Below are positions 1-10,624 of a DNA stretch of 64,000 nucleotides, one piece after another. Each line of letters opens with the position of its first letter. Position 1 is the stretch's first letter. The stretch lies in IMG/VR virus record IMGVR_UViG_3300033146_005439, positions 47,383 through 111,382 of that record. One strand, given 5' to 3'. The stretch comes from a virus. The translations under genes were made by a program, and so were the position numbers. Below the pieces are notes generated by a model. It was not told where the DNA came from and did no database searches. It saw nothing but the letters and a program-made list of their open reading frames with translations.

Positions 1-2576
1 ACTGTTGCGGAAAGTCCTTTTGTATAAACAGCGGTATTAAGTGATTCCTGAGAATTATCATTATTAGTAGCTAAAACACTAGTAATTTCTACTAAAGAAC
101 TACTGTATAAACTTTTAGTATAAATCTCTATCTCAAATAATTTTGTACTATAATGTAAATCTGTAAAAAATCTAAAACCTTTACATTCTACAGGTGTAAA
201 TGTATATTCTAAAAAATTCCAATATAATAAATAACTACATAAATATATATCTTGAGCATGTTCTTCATAAGAAGGTAGTTTTTTAATAACAGGATTTCTC
301 CATAAATAAATATCAACATTAGGATCATCACCTTTAAAATAAGTAGTATCATTTACATTAATAGTTTCAAAAGTAGTATCTTTAATATAACTAAAACGTC
401 TATCAGATAAAACAGAACCATTAGTATAATTCAAATCATGCAAATAAGCTAAATAAAAATTTTTAAAATTATTAGATTCCTTAAAATATATAGCGATTTT
501 ATGTATAGGTAATTGTATATCTTTAGGAAAATATAAATCAAAGGCTATAGGATCTTCTTCATAATCAATTAACTTATCAGGACAAACATAAAATTCAGCT
601 ATATCTGGATAAGAGCCCCTCAACCATTCAGCATCACCATTAACATAAAAATAAGCATGTTTACCATAAGTTTCTAAGCCGTCGGTTGAGGTACCTAAAC
701 CTACATTAACATAATCTATACCTAATAATCCTGAATCTAAGAATACTTGACCATCGGATAAAGCGTCTTTACCAAAATACATATTTTTATGCTCAACCCA
801 CTGTGTATATACTCCATCACAAGTTGTCCACCTATGAAAGTGGGTTTCTTCAAATAAATCCACATCAAAACTTAAATCTTTACAAATAGCTACATTATAT
901 TCATAAAAAGAATCTTCTATATTACCTACTACAAAAATATTGGAAATATCCAAAGGCTTATCAAAAAAAATATCTAAAGATAAATCAACTGCTTTATATT
1001 TTGAATGACCATAAAAGGCTAAACCAGATAAACCTGTAGAGTGTACCTCCGTAGGAATAACAGTATCTATTATTTCTCCTTCTGCATAAAAATAAGTAGC
1101 ATCTATGGCTAAGTCACTATTTAAACTAGCTAAAATTGTAACATTATATAAACCTATAACATCTCCTTTACACAGCATAAAATTACAATCTACTTTAATT
1201 AAATTTAAATTTTTAGAATATAATTTATCTTCAGCTAAGTTAGGCGTTATCAATTTAGAATAAACCACCTTATAAGAACCATCATTTCTTGGCCTTAAAA
1301 CTTTTAAAGCTGCACCTTCATAGGCATAACCTGAAAATCTAAATATATGCATACGACCATTAGCTGTGGCTACATGTGTTATATCTACTATAGTTCTACC
1401 AATACTATTAATATTATAAAGTTCAGTTAAATTCTTAAAAGTAGAAACATCAGATAAGGTAGTAAAAGTATTTACAAAGTCTGCTCTTCCTATTTCAACA
1501 CTATAATTATCAGGTTTATGCGTATAAGCGTCTCTAAAAGCATCATTATCGCGTAATTTATTTTTAGTATTAGTATCTAATAAAACGGTAGCCTTATACT
1601 CAAAACCATCAACTATATCTAAACCTTGTTCACTTATACCAATAAAGTTAAAAGCACCGTCATAAAAACCTAATAATTCTGCACATTTGCTATATAATAT
1701 AGTAACTACACTATCCTTACCTAAAGTACCACTTATGATTTTAAAAGTAGAAGATTCTGTATAAATTACTTGAGAATAAGCATAACTACCCACACCTACT
1801 AAAGCCAAAGCATTTTCTATAAGTACTGCTAATTCTTTACCAGAAATATTTGATAAAGTGCCTAGTTCAATTTTTTCAATACCATAATTATCTATATTTA
1901 TATATAAAAAATCAGAATAATCTGTAATTAAATTAAAATAAGCATCCGTAGAAAAACCTTCTATATAACCTTCTTTACCTGCACCTAAACAATTTTTCGT
2001 ATAATTAACATAATAAGAACAATTTCTATTAGTACATAAAGAAACATCATTAGAATCAAAACTAATATGACTAATATAAAAAATATCATATAATTTAACA
2101 TCTAAACCTATATAAAATCTAATGTCCTTAATGTCATCTTGCCAAGTAATTTTTTCTCTCAAGTCTAACATATAATTATGCCAAGTATCTCTACTAGCAT
2201 CTATATTAAATTCAAAAGAGCACTCTTCTGACCAAGTAGTATCTTGTATTCTTTGCCACATAAGTTTAGCTTTAGAAATACCAGGCACTGATCTTTCTAT
2301 ATTTTTATCTTCCCATTTTAATTTAACATTAAATATATAAAAATCAGCAGCTTTAAAAGGAACAACACCATCAGATCTACCTATATAACAAAAGGTATCT
2401 AAAGCAGTGCCAAATAATATAGAATCCCAAACACCATATAAGGCTATATTAGTGTAGATATCCCAACCTTCTACATCACCATTAATACCAAAAGTAGATT
2501 GTAATATAGAGTAGGTTTCAAAACGACAACCCACACTATTACACATATTACGTGACTGTTTTAAAAAATTATACAT
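1..2576 (-). CDS. Large tail-tip/baseplate structural protein (3' end outside window)
   Basis: An open frame with no stop runs from an ATG at 2576 to the left edge, giving at least 858 residues that begin MYNFLKQSRNMCNSVGC. The ATG lies 8 bp inside the end of the upstream gene, so translation is probably coupled; the upstream purine tract AAGAAAAAAG is a poor ribosome binding site. The protein looks rich in beta structure, with many Tyr, Asp and Asn residues. Around nt 1665-1865 it has a segment of the form ISGKELAVLIENAL, then FKIISGTLGKDS, then ELLGF. The same pattern occurs in the genes at 8363 and 17416 and is common in phage structural proteins. The setting behind the tape measure, hub and adhesin genes points to a tail-tip or baseplate role. 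The specific function is not recognised. Confidence 0.8.
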   Translation of the reverse strand, partial: MYNFLKQSRNMCNSVGCRFETYSILQSTFGINGDVEGWDIYTNIALYGVWDSILFGTALDTFCYIGRSDGVVPFKAADFYIFNVKLKWEDKNIERSVPGISKAKLMWQRIQDTTWSEECSFEFNIDASRDTWHNYMLDLREKITWQDDIKDIRFYIGLDVKLYDIFYISHISFDSNDVSLCTNRNCSYYVNYTKNCLGAGKEGYIEGFSTDAYFNLITDYSDFLYINIDNYGIEKIELGTLSNISGKELAVLIENALALVGVGSYAYSQVIYTESSTFKIISGTLGKDSVVTILYSKCAELLGFYDGAFNFIGISEQGLDIVDGFEYKATVLLDTNTKNKLRDNDAFRDAYTHKPDNYSVEIGRADFVNTFTTLSDVSTFKNLTELYNINSIGRTIVDITHVATANGRMHIFRFSGYAYEGAALKVLRPRNDGSYKVVYSKLITPNLAEDKLYSKNLNLIKVDCNFMLCKGDVIGLYNVTILASLNSDLAIDATYFYAEGEIIDTVIPTEVHSTGLSGLAFYGHSKYKAVDLSLDIFFDKPLDISNIFVVGNIEDSFYEYNVAICKDLSFDVDLFEETHFHRWTTCDGVYTQWVEHKNMYFGKDALSDGQVFLDSGLLGIDYVNVGLGTSTDGLETYGKHAYFYVNGDAEWLRGSYPDIAEFYVCPDKLIDYEEDPIAFDLYFPKDIQLPIHKIAIYFKESNNFKNFYLAYLHDLNYTNGSVLSDRRFSYIKDTTFETINVNDTTYFKGDDPNVDIYLWRNPVIKKLPSYEEHAQDIYLCSYLLYWNFLEYTFTPVECKGFRFFTDLHYSTKLFEIEIYTKSLYSSSLVEITSVLATNNDNSQESLNTAVYTKGLSAT

Positions 2577-2979
2577 GCTTTTTTCTTAGTCTACATTTAT
2601 CTTTCAAATCTTTATAACAATTACCCTCATTATCTACACCAGAACATACACCACAATAAAATAAATCTGTATCAGCATTAATTTTTATAAATTGCTTATT
2701 ATATTTTACAAAAAAAGCCTTCTTTTTATAATATAAAGCTTGTTCTAATAAGTATAATCTTACCTTATATTCAATGTCTTTTAAGGTATACTCCACAGAT
2801 TTACCGCAAGCATCACATTTATAGTATAAAGTATCTAAATCAACATCCTCTACTTTTAACTTTAATAATTCTTCTTCAGAATAATCTTTTTCTAATTTAA
2901 ATACATAAGAATATCTAGTAGTATCTATATCTAAATCCATAAAACTACCACAATCACAAGGTATCGGTATAAAATTCAT
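2569..2979 (-). CDS. Small zinc-ribbon-like protein
   Basis: A 136-residue protein with paired cysteines: CDC near residue 8, CDAC near residue 54 and CGVC near residue 112, plus two later cysteines. This pattern fits one or two zinc-binding ribbons, but no family is recognised. The ATG overlaps the TGA stop of the 1791-residue gene by ATGA, and its own end overlaps the next gene by 8 bp, so the three genes form one translational unit. The C-terminus is basic (RLRKKHV). It may be a small structural or assembly factor for the large Cys-rich proteins around it; that is inferred only from position. Confidence 0.75.
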   Translation of the reverse strand: MNFIPIPCDCGSFMDLDIDTTRYSYVFKLEKDYSEEELLKLKVEDVDLDTLYYKCDACGKSVEYTLKDIEYKVRLYLLEQALYYKKKAFFVKYNKQFIKINADTDLFYCGVCSGVDNEGNCYKDLKDKCRLRKKHV

Positions 2980-5900
2980 TCCTCATCTTCCTCTTCTGTA
3001 GGTTGTTCTTCTTCATACTTATTATGCGCTATATAATAATGATCAGCACCAAAATAATCAGGATCTTTTACTATATATTGATTTTTAAATATATTGTAGT
3101 AACGCGTTAAAATACCAGCTGTATTATAAAATTCTCCAGATTGATTTGCTCTAACATATCTATATTCTATAGTACCTTCACCACAAACTATAGTTTCGTA
3201 AGGAGGAAAAACATACCATTCCCATAAATGACCGCCTGGATAAAATAAAGATTTAGCTTCCACAGGTATAAGAGTACCTGTATCATTATTTCTTAATGTA
3301 AAAGACCATTCAGGCACTCGAGTAACACCTACTCTTTTAAAAAAATTACCTAAAACATCTTTAAGACAAGAATCATATACTATAATACCACTAATAAGTT
3401 GACTAGTTTTATCATAAAGCTCTTTTTGCTTATTTTCAAGTTCTAAATAATCTCCTTCAACTATAACAAACTCATCTTTAATTTCTGATAAACTACGACT
3501 ATAAAACTTACTTATGGTTTTTAATTTATGTTTAGTAACTAAAGCTGCACCACTTATACCATAACGAGTGTCTACTTGTACAAGTGTACTTATTTCTTCT
3601 GGGTGTCTATGTAAAGTTCTATATATATCTGTCCCTTGAACAGGAAAATTTCCACAAGAACCTTTTGATACTTTAAATAAACGTTCATAAGTATTTAATT
3701 TAACATCTACATCCATATAAATACTTTCTCTTAAAGAAAAACCTATTAAATGTATAAATTCTCCTAAATAATTACTTTTATTATTTTCTTCATAATAATT
3801 ATTTAAATTCCTTATATAAATAGGATCTATACTTAAAACAAGTTTTACATAAGAAATGCCATATTTAGCTTCTTCAAAGGTCAATTTATGACGCAATTGA
3901 AAATCTTTAATCGTAAAATCTAAAGTATCTTCGGAAAAAGTTTGCATTATATACTCTTTTTCTACATCTTGACCATTTATACCAAAATACAATCTTATAT
4001 TAGGTATAGCAAACCACTTATCAAAACCCAAAGCATCCGTAAATTTACCGTAATTAAAACTTAAATTCAAATACTCTATTAATTTAGGTAGTTTAAAAGT
4101 AATCAATATAGTTAAAGAAGTTAATAAACTCGCTTGTTTATATAGTAGGTCTAAAGGTATAGAACCTGGTATATCTATTAAATTATCCATAGATGAAAAC
4201 ATAGATTCTGGGTCATCAGTTGGTAAATTTAAATTAACTAAATAATCATCAATAACAAATACTTGTTTAGGTATACCAGTGTCTAATAAGTCTCTCTTTA
4301 TATGTATAGCTAGGCCTCTATTAAAAAAGTATTCTTTTTCTTCACCCATATTATTAAAGTAACCTATGGTACGTCTTTCTTTTCTAGCTAATTCCTCTAA
4401 TTCTTCTGTGGAGTCTTTTGATTCTTTTTTTTCATATAAAACCCTACCTGCTTTATATTCAGCAATATTATTAGGCATAGACAATGTATATACACCATTT
4501 AACCAATCTATACCAGAACATAACTTATAATAATGAATATCTTCTTCTATATTAGTAATATCAGAAAAAACAATACCATCTGGAACATCACTAGGATCTT
4601 CTACTATATTAAAATCAGAGTCATATAATAAAGCAGGCCCTTCATCTAAGTAAAAAGCATAATAATATAATTTTGTTTGCTCTTCCTCATTTTCTAAAAC
4701 ACCTATTCTAAAACTAATAGTATGTAGCCCTTCAGTAGGTACGCGTCGTCCTTCCCTTAATCTATAGTCATAACCATATTCAGGATAATTAATATCTAAA
4801 AAAGGTAAATAATCATAAATTAGTTCATCTAAAGTATCATTTAAAAAAGATTCTTCAAATAATTCTGTACGATCCTGCTCTATAATCACCTCTAAAGATT
4901 TCCACTCCTGTCTCCAAGCATGCATAATTGATTCATGTGGTAAAGCTGCATTAGGACTTGCAACATTTAAAGGTTTATAAGTTACATAACCATTTACTCT
5001 TTTTAAACCTTCTAAAGTTTTCTTATTATATTCTGGAACACTCTGTGGATAAGTTATACCAGCTATAGTATGATGATCATAAAAAACATCATTGTATCTT
5101 AATGACTCTTCTACAAATACCTCATCTAAATTATGGCTATCTACATTTGTACCTAATAAAATGCCTAATTGATTAATATAACTTGATATATTATCTTCAT
5201 TAAAATATTTTTTATATTGATAATCTTCTGCCGCAAAATCTAAACTTGTTAAAGCATAATTTTGTGGAACAGGCATCCATTTATCTCCTAAAAATGAAAA
5301 TATAGTATCACCAATAGTTTGATTATAGTAATAATTAAAATTACCTTCACTTCTAAAAGATATTAATTGGTCTCTATAAGTATCACCAAAAGGTGGCATA
5401 TTTTCACTAGAACATTGTTGCATATTATATAAATTTTCACCTTCTAAATGCGTTACCATACGAGCAGTACCAGAAAACCAAGCATCACTAGTACGTGTAC
5501 CATTTATAAAAGTATAATCACAGGAACAATCATTAAAAGATAAATGTGTAAATAGTACTCTTCCTAAATTATCTTCAGGCCCTAACATGCGCATATCAAA
5601 TCTATTATGTTCCCAATGATCATAACATTTTTTAGGTACCTGTCCTGGCTCAGTTTCATCATCTTCATAATCTTCAGCTGTACATTCCCATAATTCCATA
5701 ACACCTAAGTCACCACCACCTTGTATGGCTAAACTAGTTTGCTCGTATTTAGCAAAATCTTTACAAGAAACATAAGGATACCACATCCAATAATCTATAT
5801 GACAAGAAGGTGGCGGATAATAAGTATGATCACCACAAGGAGGTGCACTACCTTGAATATCCGTTCTATAATATATTTTAGATGCTTGAACTACATTACA

Positions 5901-8351
5901 ATAACCATTAGGTTTTATAATATGCCAATCATATGTAGCTGACCAAAAATATTTAATTTCTACAGAACTACAATAAGGCTGTTTAACCCAACTAACAATA
6001 TCTGTCTTAATTTGTCCTTTAATATAACCAGTTAAAGTACTTTTAAAAGGCACTGATAAAATAATAGGAGCTCTTTCTAAATTAGAAAATATGAATTTAG
6101 TACCTTGCCACTCCACTTCTTGATTAATTTTTTTTACAGCATCTCTATTAGGTTTAGGAGGTTTATTCAAAGGATAAAAAGTTATAAAAGCATCATCTAT
6201 TTCTTCATAAGAAGCATAAGGTTTTGTGTTTAACTGATCTGTATCACTATATTTTTCATATATAATAACTTTTTTTATAAATATATTAGCTTTATATAAA
6301 GTTGTAAAAGAAGCATAATCTTTAGGAGCAATAACTATAGCATTATTTTCCATAGAAGTTAAACCTACATATTTAGTCATGTAATCTATAGTTTTTTCCT
6401 CGCCAAATAAAGTTACACCTACTAAACTTAAACCTTCTAATTCTAAAGGTCTAATTAAACTATGTAATAACTTAAATTCATCTGGTATATTTAATAAGAT
6501 TAAACCACTATTACCTAAAAAATTTAAAGCATTAGTAGCAATACTTATATTTTTATATACAGTTATTTTATACAAATTATAACCTAAAGTATATGACTCT
6601 ACTGAAGGTGTATAAGTAGGTGGTTTTTCATTATGATAACAAGTATCTAAGTACCATCCTATAGGTTGAGCTTGTAAACCATCACCACAAACAGATAAAA
6701 AATTTACTTCTGCTTTTACTGAAAGTGTTTTTAAATGAAATCTTAAATCAAAATAAGGTAAATATGAATATTGATTATGTGAATTATAACAAGTAAAAGA
6801 AGTTTGAGCTAATAAAGCACCACAAAAAAGTTTCGTTATTTTTATACTATCATACTCAAAGTAAGTATCATTATAAGAAATAACTACTATAATATTTTCC
6901 CCAAAACGCGTTTCTACATCTATATCAAAATAAGAAGCCCAAATATCTTTATTTAAATTATTAAATACTTTGTCTGAATAAAAAAAAGTTAATAAAAATA
7001 AAAATTTTTGTAGTTTATTAAAAACATTATCATAATAAAGTCTAGCTTCCTCTGTATCAGGTAAATCTTTTTTTAAAAAAAATAAAGAACTATAATCTAC
7101 TAATTCTGCAGGATAACCTATATCTAGTAAACTTAAATTAATAGCTACTACTTTAGTATTTATCTTAGGATTATCACCTAATAATTTTATATACTTATCT
7201 TTTTCTCTAGATACTTCAAAAATATAATCAAACTCTTGAGAGGAAGAAGTCTTATTATAAAAAGTAGAATAAATAATAGGTAAACAAGGAGACTCTTCTA
7301 ATTCAGTAATTAATGTAGGATAATCTGCAACTATACCATCTGAAGCATTGCCTTTTGTTAATAAAGTACTCTCGTTTTCTAATTTAAAAGTATCAAAATT
7401 AGAAATATATACTCTAAAAGAATCAATTTTAAAATCTACTATTTCATTATTTAAATAAATTACATCTGGCCTATCACCCCCAAAAGTAAAAATCTCAGGA
7501 TTAATAAAATAAGTATAAAAAAAATCAGAAGTCCACCTATTACGTAAAGAATTATATCTTACCTCAAAAATACTATAAGCATTAACTTTTTCCCCAGACT
7601 GTAATTTTATATCAGATAAAGCAGTAAAATCATTATTAGCACAAACAACATAACCATTATAATACTTACACTCCGCTTTAGCGCCGTTACAAGGGTAAAT
7701 AATAAAATCTTCCTCTTCTGAAGTATCTATATTTAAAGTTTTAAATTTTTGAGTATATTCAGAATCTGAATGTGTGCATTTAAATTCTGGAAAAATAATA
7801 GTATAAAAACCACAATCTGTAAGTTGATTTTTATCTAATTTATAAAAATAATCTTCATTTCTCCACCAATAACATCTACCAAAAGATACTCTATTATTTA
7901 ATAAAGCATAATTTATAGGTAGATGATCACAAACACCAGAATAAGTGGTAAAACCTAAAATAGAAGGTGTATAACAAGAACAATTTAAAGATGTACCATC
8001 TGATATAGCATCTGTATCTGGATTATGAAACACACAATGGTCTTTATTATAACTACTAATAATAGAATAATCTATAGTAGTATCACTTATAGTAACTCTA
8101 CAACAATCTCTTATGGCATCTAACTGATATAAACTAGGTAAAATACAACAAGGTTCTACTTTATTTAGACGAGGTTTATATTTAGTACACCTAAACTCAT
8201 TACCTATTAAATTACATCTAGGATAAAAACTAGGTAAATTACCTTGTGTATAATCTACAAAAGTACAAGTAGTATCTTCAAAATTCCAATAAATACAAGT
8301 ACTAGAAGCATAAATATCCCAATACTTACAAGGGACCCCAAAATCTTCCAT
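2976..8351 (-). CDS. Giant Cys-rich tail-tip/baseplate protein
   Basis: A 1791-residue protein. The first 230 residues or so are exceptionally rich in Cys (PCKYWDIY, STCIYWNFEDTTC, EPCC, RDCCR, NCSCY), and a second Cys cluster lies near the middle (around nt 5400-5980: PYCSS, PPCGD, SCHIDYW, CSCDYTF). The rest is Tyr/Phe-rich and looks beta-structured. There is no signal peptide or membrane segment. The C-terminus is acidic (EEEQPTEEEDEE). The start has an AAGGGT-type ribosome binding site. Its size and place at the end of a tail gene series suit a baseplate wedge or receptor-binding protein. The cysteines could bind metal or form disulphides outside the cell. I do not recognise a named family. 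Confidence 0.8.
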   Translation of the reverse strand: MEDFGVPCKYWDIYASSTCIYWNFEDTTCTFVDYTQGNLPSFYPRCNLIGNEFRCTKYKPRLNKVEPCCILPSLYQLDAIRDCCRVTISDTTIDYSIISSYNKDHCVFHNPDTDAISDGTSLNCSCYTPSILGFTTYSGVCDHLPINYALLNNRVSFGRCYWWRNEDYFYKLDKNQLTDCGFYTIIFPEFKCTHSDSEYTQKFKTLNIDTSEEEDFIIYPCNGAKAECKYYNGYVVCANNDFTALSDIKLQSGEKVNAYSIFEVRYNSLRNRWTSDFFYTYFINPEIFTFGGDRPDVIYLNNEIVDFKIDSFRVYISNFDTFKLENESTLLTKGNASDGIVADYPTLITELEESPCLPIIYSTFYNKTSSSQEFDYIFEVSREKDKYIKLLGDNPKINTKVVAINLSLLDIGYPAELVDYSSLFFLKKDLPDTEEARLYYDNVFNKLQKFLFLLTFFYSDKVFNNLNKDIWASYFDIDVETRFGENIIVVISYNDTYFEYDSIKITKLFCGALLAQTSFTCYNSHNQYSYLPYFDLRFHLKTLSVKAEVNFLSVCGDGLQAQPIGWYLDTCYHNEKPPTYTPSVESYTLGYNLYKITVYKNISIATNALNFLGNSGLILLNIPDEFKLLHSLIRPLELEGLSLVGVTLFGEEKTIDYMTKYVGLTSMENNAIVIAPKDYASFTTLYKANIFIKKVIIYEKYSDTDQLNTKPYASYEEIDDAFITFYPLNKPPKPNRDAVKKINQEVEWQGTKFIFSNLERAPIILSVPFKSTLTGYIKGQIKTDIVSWVKQPYCSSVEIKYFWSATYDWHIIKPNGYCNVVQASKIYYRTDIQGSAPPCGDHTYYPPPSCHIDYWMWYPYVSCKDFAKYEQTSLAIQGGGDLGVMELWECTAEDYEDDETEPGQVPKKCYDHWEHNRFDMRMLGPEDNLGRVLFTHLSFNDCSCDYTFINGTRTSDAWFSGTARMVTHLEGENLYNMQQCSSENMPPFGDTYRDQLISFRSEGNFNYYYNQTIGDTIFSFLGDKWMPVPQNYALTSLDFAAEDYQYKKYFNEDNISSYINQLGILLGTNVDSHNLDEVFVEESLRYNDVFYDHHTIAGITYPQSVPEYNKKTLEGLKRVNGYVTYKPLNVASPNAALPHESIMHAWRQEWKSLEVIIEQDRTELFEESFLNDTLDELIYDYLPFLDINYPEYGYDYRLREGRRVPTEGLHTISFRIGVLENEEEQTKLYYYAFYLDEGPALLYDSDFNIVEDPSDVPDGIVFSDITNIEEDIHYYKLCSGIDWLNGVYTLSMPNNIAEYKAGRVLYEKKESKDSTEELEELARKERRTIGYFNNMGEEKEYFFNRGLAIHIKRDLLDTGIPKQVFVIDDYLVNLNLPTDDPESMFSSMDNLIDIPGSIPLDLLYKQASLLTSLTILITFKLPKLIEYLNLSFNYGKFTDALGFDKWFAIPNIRLYFGINGQDVEKEYIMQTFSEDTLDFTIKDFQLRHKLTFEEAKYGISYVKLVLSIDPIYIRNLNNYYEENNKSNYLGEFIHLIGFSLRESIYMDVDVKLNTYERLFKVSKGSCGNFPVQGTDIYRTLHRHPEEISTLVQVDTRYGISGAALVTKHKLKTISKFYSRSLSEIKDEFVIVEGDYLELENKQKELYDKTSQLISGIIVYDSCLKDVLGNFFKRVGVTRVPEWSFTLRNNDTGTLIPVEAKSLFYPGGHLWEWYVFPPYETIVCGEGTIEYRYVRANQSGEFYNTAGILTRYYNIFKNQYIVKDPDYFGADHYYIAHNKYEEEQPTEEEDEE

Positions 8352-8362
8352 TAAATAAACCC

Positions 8363-9919
8363 TTAAGAATAATCAAAAAATAATCTATAAATTACTTGAG
8401 AAGCACCTGTTTCTGAAGCACCTAACTTTATACCAAACCATATAGGATCAGAAATTAAAGAGGTATTACCTACTAACTCTGAATCATCTGCATTAGTTAC
8501 TTCACTTAAATTAGCTTTTGTTGCATGTAAATAAGCCGGAGGTATATCAGAATCAATATCTGTTGGTTGTATATTAGGATAAAATTCAATACCATCTTCG
8601 TTACCTGAACCTGCCGGCTGTCCTGGACCAGCAGTACCAAAATGCATTAAGGTATCCATATTACCGGCATCATGATGTAAAAAAGAACCATGACTATGTA
8701 AACCAAAACGAACACTACTTAAAATACAAGCACCACTTAATACTTCAAAGCCCACACATTTAACATCGGATTCTGTAGATACAGTAACATTTCCAAAATT
8801 AATGCTATCTATATCGTAATATTGAGGTAAAGGCCCATGACAAGTAACTTTAAAAGTATCACCCGCCCTCAATTTATCTGAAGAACCATTTGATTTAAAA
8901 GTAATATTAACTCCTCTAGATCCTAAAGACATACTTACACCAGAAGCTGAAGTTAACGCAGCTCCTGCCATATCACCACGTGTAGAAGAATATGCAAAAT
9001 AAGCTTGACCAGGTAAAGCATCTAAATTAGTTCCTTCAGCATAATCAGGTTTATAACAATCAATTGTCCAACTTCCAGTATCAAACACTGCATCAGAAAA
9101 TTTAACCATTAAACCTAAAGTACCTACATTATACCAATAATCCGGGTATAATAACTCTGTAGCTGAAGTTGAGGAATCACTTACAGGAGAAGAACTCCAA
9201 GACATCTTTGGAACATTCCCCGTACCAGCACCCATCGTAGTACCATTAGTAGTATCTATACTCAAAGTATAAGTAGTATCAGCACTTCCATTATATATAC
9301 CACCAGTAGTTAATACACCATCATAATTTATATTAGATACTGGGTCACCTATACCACGTGAATAGCCTGAATTATCATTTGTTATTACAATAGTATAAAT
9401 TTCAGGCAAAAAACCTTTATACACGCCAGATACATCTAAATAACCTTGATAATTATTATTACTAGCAGCACCCCCAACTTCATCACGAGTATCAAAACCC
9501 AAAACTTGATAAGCATTATGATCACCTGAAGTACTTATGGCCACAGATGAAGATAAACCTAAACTACCAGAATATATTTTAAAACTATTACCAATACTTT
9601 TATTATTTTCCCATAAACATAAAGATTTATCCCAAGTGTCATCATTTTTACCTAAACTTCTTAATTTATTAGTAATATCTTGAGCTATCATACGTGGATC
9701 TAAATCTATACCAGAAGTTAAAGTTATGTAAGGTCCTGAAGAACCATCTAATTGTAAATATAATCTATTTGTTGTAGGCCCTATATTAATTGTATCTCCT
9801 ATATTACTAAGAGCTGTAGCTGTTCCTGATGTACCTTTACAGCCTGCACCTCTACCATCACTTATAGTACCACCCAGAGTTACATCATATTGTACCCACC
9901 TTGTTTCAGCTGCACACAT
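8363..9919 (-). CDS. Virion structural protein with LGF-type and tandem GxYxG domains
   Basis: About 518 residues beginning MCAAETRWVQYD. A GTG start two codons earlier is possible, but the ATG at 9919 lies 8 nt from a perfect GGAGG (9928-9932), whereas the GTG would be only 2 nt away. Near the N-terminus is the pattern LTSGIDLDPRMIAQDI, then FKIYSGSLGLSS, then QVLGFDT, shared with the genes at 1 and 17416. Two tandem segments follow, of the kind GVYKGFLPEIYTIVI and GIYNGSADTTYTLSI, resembling small beta domains of phage tail proteins. It sits among the distal tail genes and is probably a tail-tip component. Confidence 0.8.
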   Translation of the reverse strand: MCAAETRWVQYDVTLGGTISDGRGAGCKGTSGTATALSNIGDTINIGPTTNRLYLQLDGSSGPYITLTSGIDLDPRMIAQDITNKLRSLGKNDDTWDKSLCLWENNKSIGNSFKIYSGSLGLSSSVAISTSGDHNAYQVLGFDTRDEVGGAASNNNYQGYLDVSGVYKGFLPEIYTIVITNDNSGYSRGIGDPVSNINYDGVLTTGGIYNGSADTTYTLSIDTTNGTTMGAGTGNVPKMSWSSSPVSDSSTSATELLYPDYWYNVGTLGLMVKFSDAVFDTGSWTIDCYKPDYAEGTNLDALPGQAYFAYSSTRGDMAGAALTSASGVSMSLGSRGVNITFKSNGSSDKLRAGDTFKVTCHGPLPQYYDIDSINFGNVTVSTESDVKCVGFEVLSGACILSSVRFGLHSHGSFLHHDAGNMDTLMHFGTAGPGQPAGSGNEDGIEFYPNIQPTDIDSDIPPAYLHATKANLSEVTNADDSELVGNTSLISDPIWFGIKLGASETGASQVIYRLFFDYS

Positions 9920-9940
9920 ACACACAACCTCCTTATAAAA

Positions 9941-10591
9941 TTATTTTTTTTGTTCTATAGTAAAAATATACTTAACTGTAGGCATATAATTATTATTCAT
10001 ATCTCTTACTCCAGAAATAGTTACAGTATAAGTTCTTCCATACATAAAATACATACTTTGAGGTGTTATACTACAAATTAAATCTTTATATGCAGAACCT
10101 GCAGCAGATATTGTAGCTTTTAAATACTTATGTCTAAAATTATAGGTTCTAAATGATGCTGAAAAAAAAGAGGACTCTTTAAAAGTAACATCATTAACCA
10201 TATTAATACCAAAAGTAAGCACGTAATCAGTAGGAAAATATTTAACTTTATTATAAATAACTTTATAACCAAAAGTTAAAATATACTCTTTTTCAATACT
10301 ATCTACACCATTAGTAGCTACTGCTCTAACTACACAAGATTTTTTAGGATAAAACTTATACTTTATATTATATCCTCCTAAAATAGGTGTATATATACCA
10401 GATAAAGTTATAATACCACTTGTAGTAGGTAAAAAACAATGAGTTACCTTAGAATTATCTATATAAAGATATGTTCCTGAACAAGTGACACTATTACTAT
10501 AATCTACAAGATCTACACTTAAAGATAACCCTTTATCAATATTTACTATTTCATCTTTTGCTATATTAAAATTCTTAATTTCTATACTCAT
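9941..10591 (-). CDS. Ig-like tail-tip structural protein
   Basis: A 216-residue protein that looks wholly beta-stranded, with alternating hydrophobic residues and a C-terminal stretch (TYTVTISGVRDMNNNYMP) typical of bacterial Ig-like or fibronectin-like domains. No catalytic motif is seen. It has a TAGGT-type ribosome binding site and is preceded by an intergenic copy of the CTAACC element. It lies just after three paralogous adhesin-like genes and probably belongs to the same tail-tip complex. The function is inferred from context. Confidence 0.7.
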   Translation of the reverse strand: MSIEIKNFNIAKDEIVNIDKGLSLSVDLVDYSNSVTCSGTYLYIDNSKVTHCFLPTTSGIITLSGIYTPILGGYNIKYKFYPKKSCVVRAVATNGVDSIEKEYILTFGYKVIYNKVKYFPTDYVLTFGINMVNDVTFKESSFFSASFRTYNFRHKYLKATISAAGSAYKDLICSITPQSMYFMYGRTYTVTISGVRDMNNNYMPTVKYIFTIEQKK

Positions 10592-10601
10592 AATATACCT
10601 A

Positions 10602-10624
10602 CTTATTAAAAGGTTAGATTAATC
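10602..10624 (-). promoter_or_regulatory. Intergenic CTAACC element, copy 4 (divergent)
   Basis: On the minus strand this reads as TTAATCTAACCTTTTAATAAG, resembling the element upstream of the tail tube and chaperone genes (CTAACC, a short T-rich gap, then TTAAG-like). It straddles the stop of the gene at 10623 and lies about 12 nt before the start of the gene at 9941. It is the weakest of the four copies. Confidence 0.3.
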
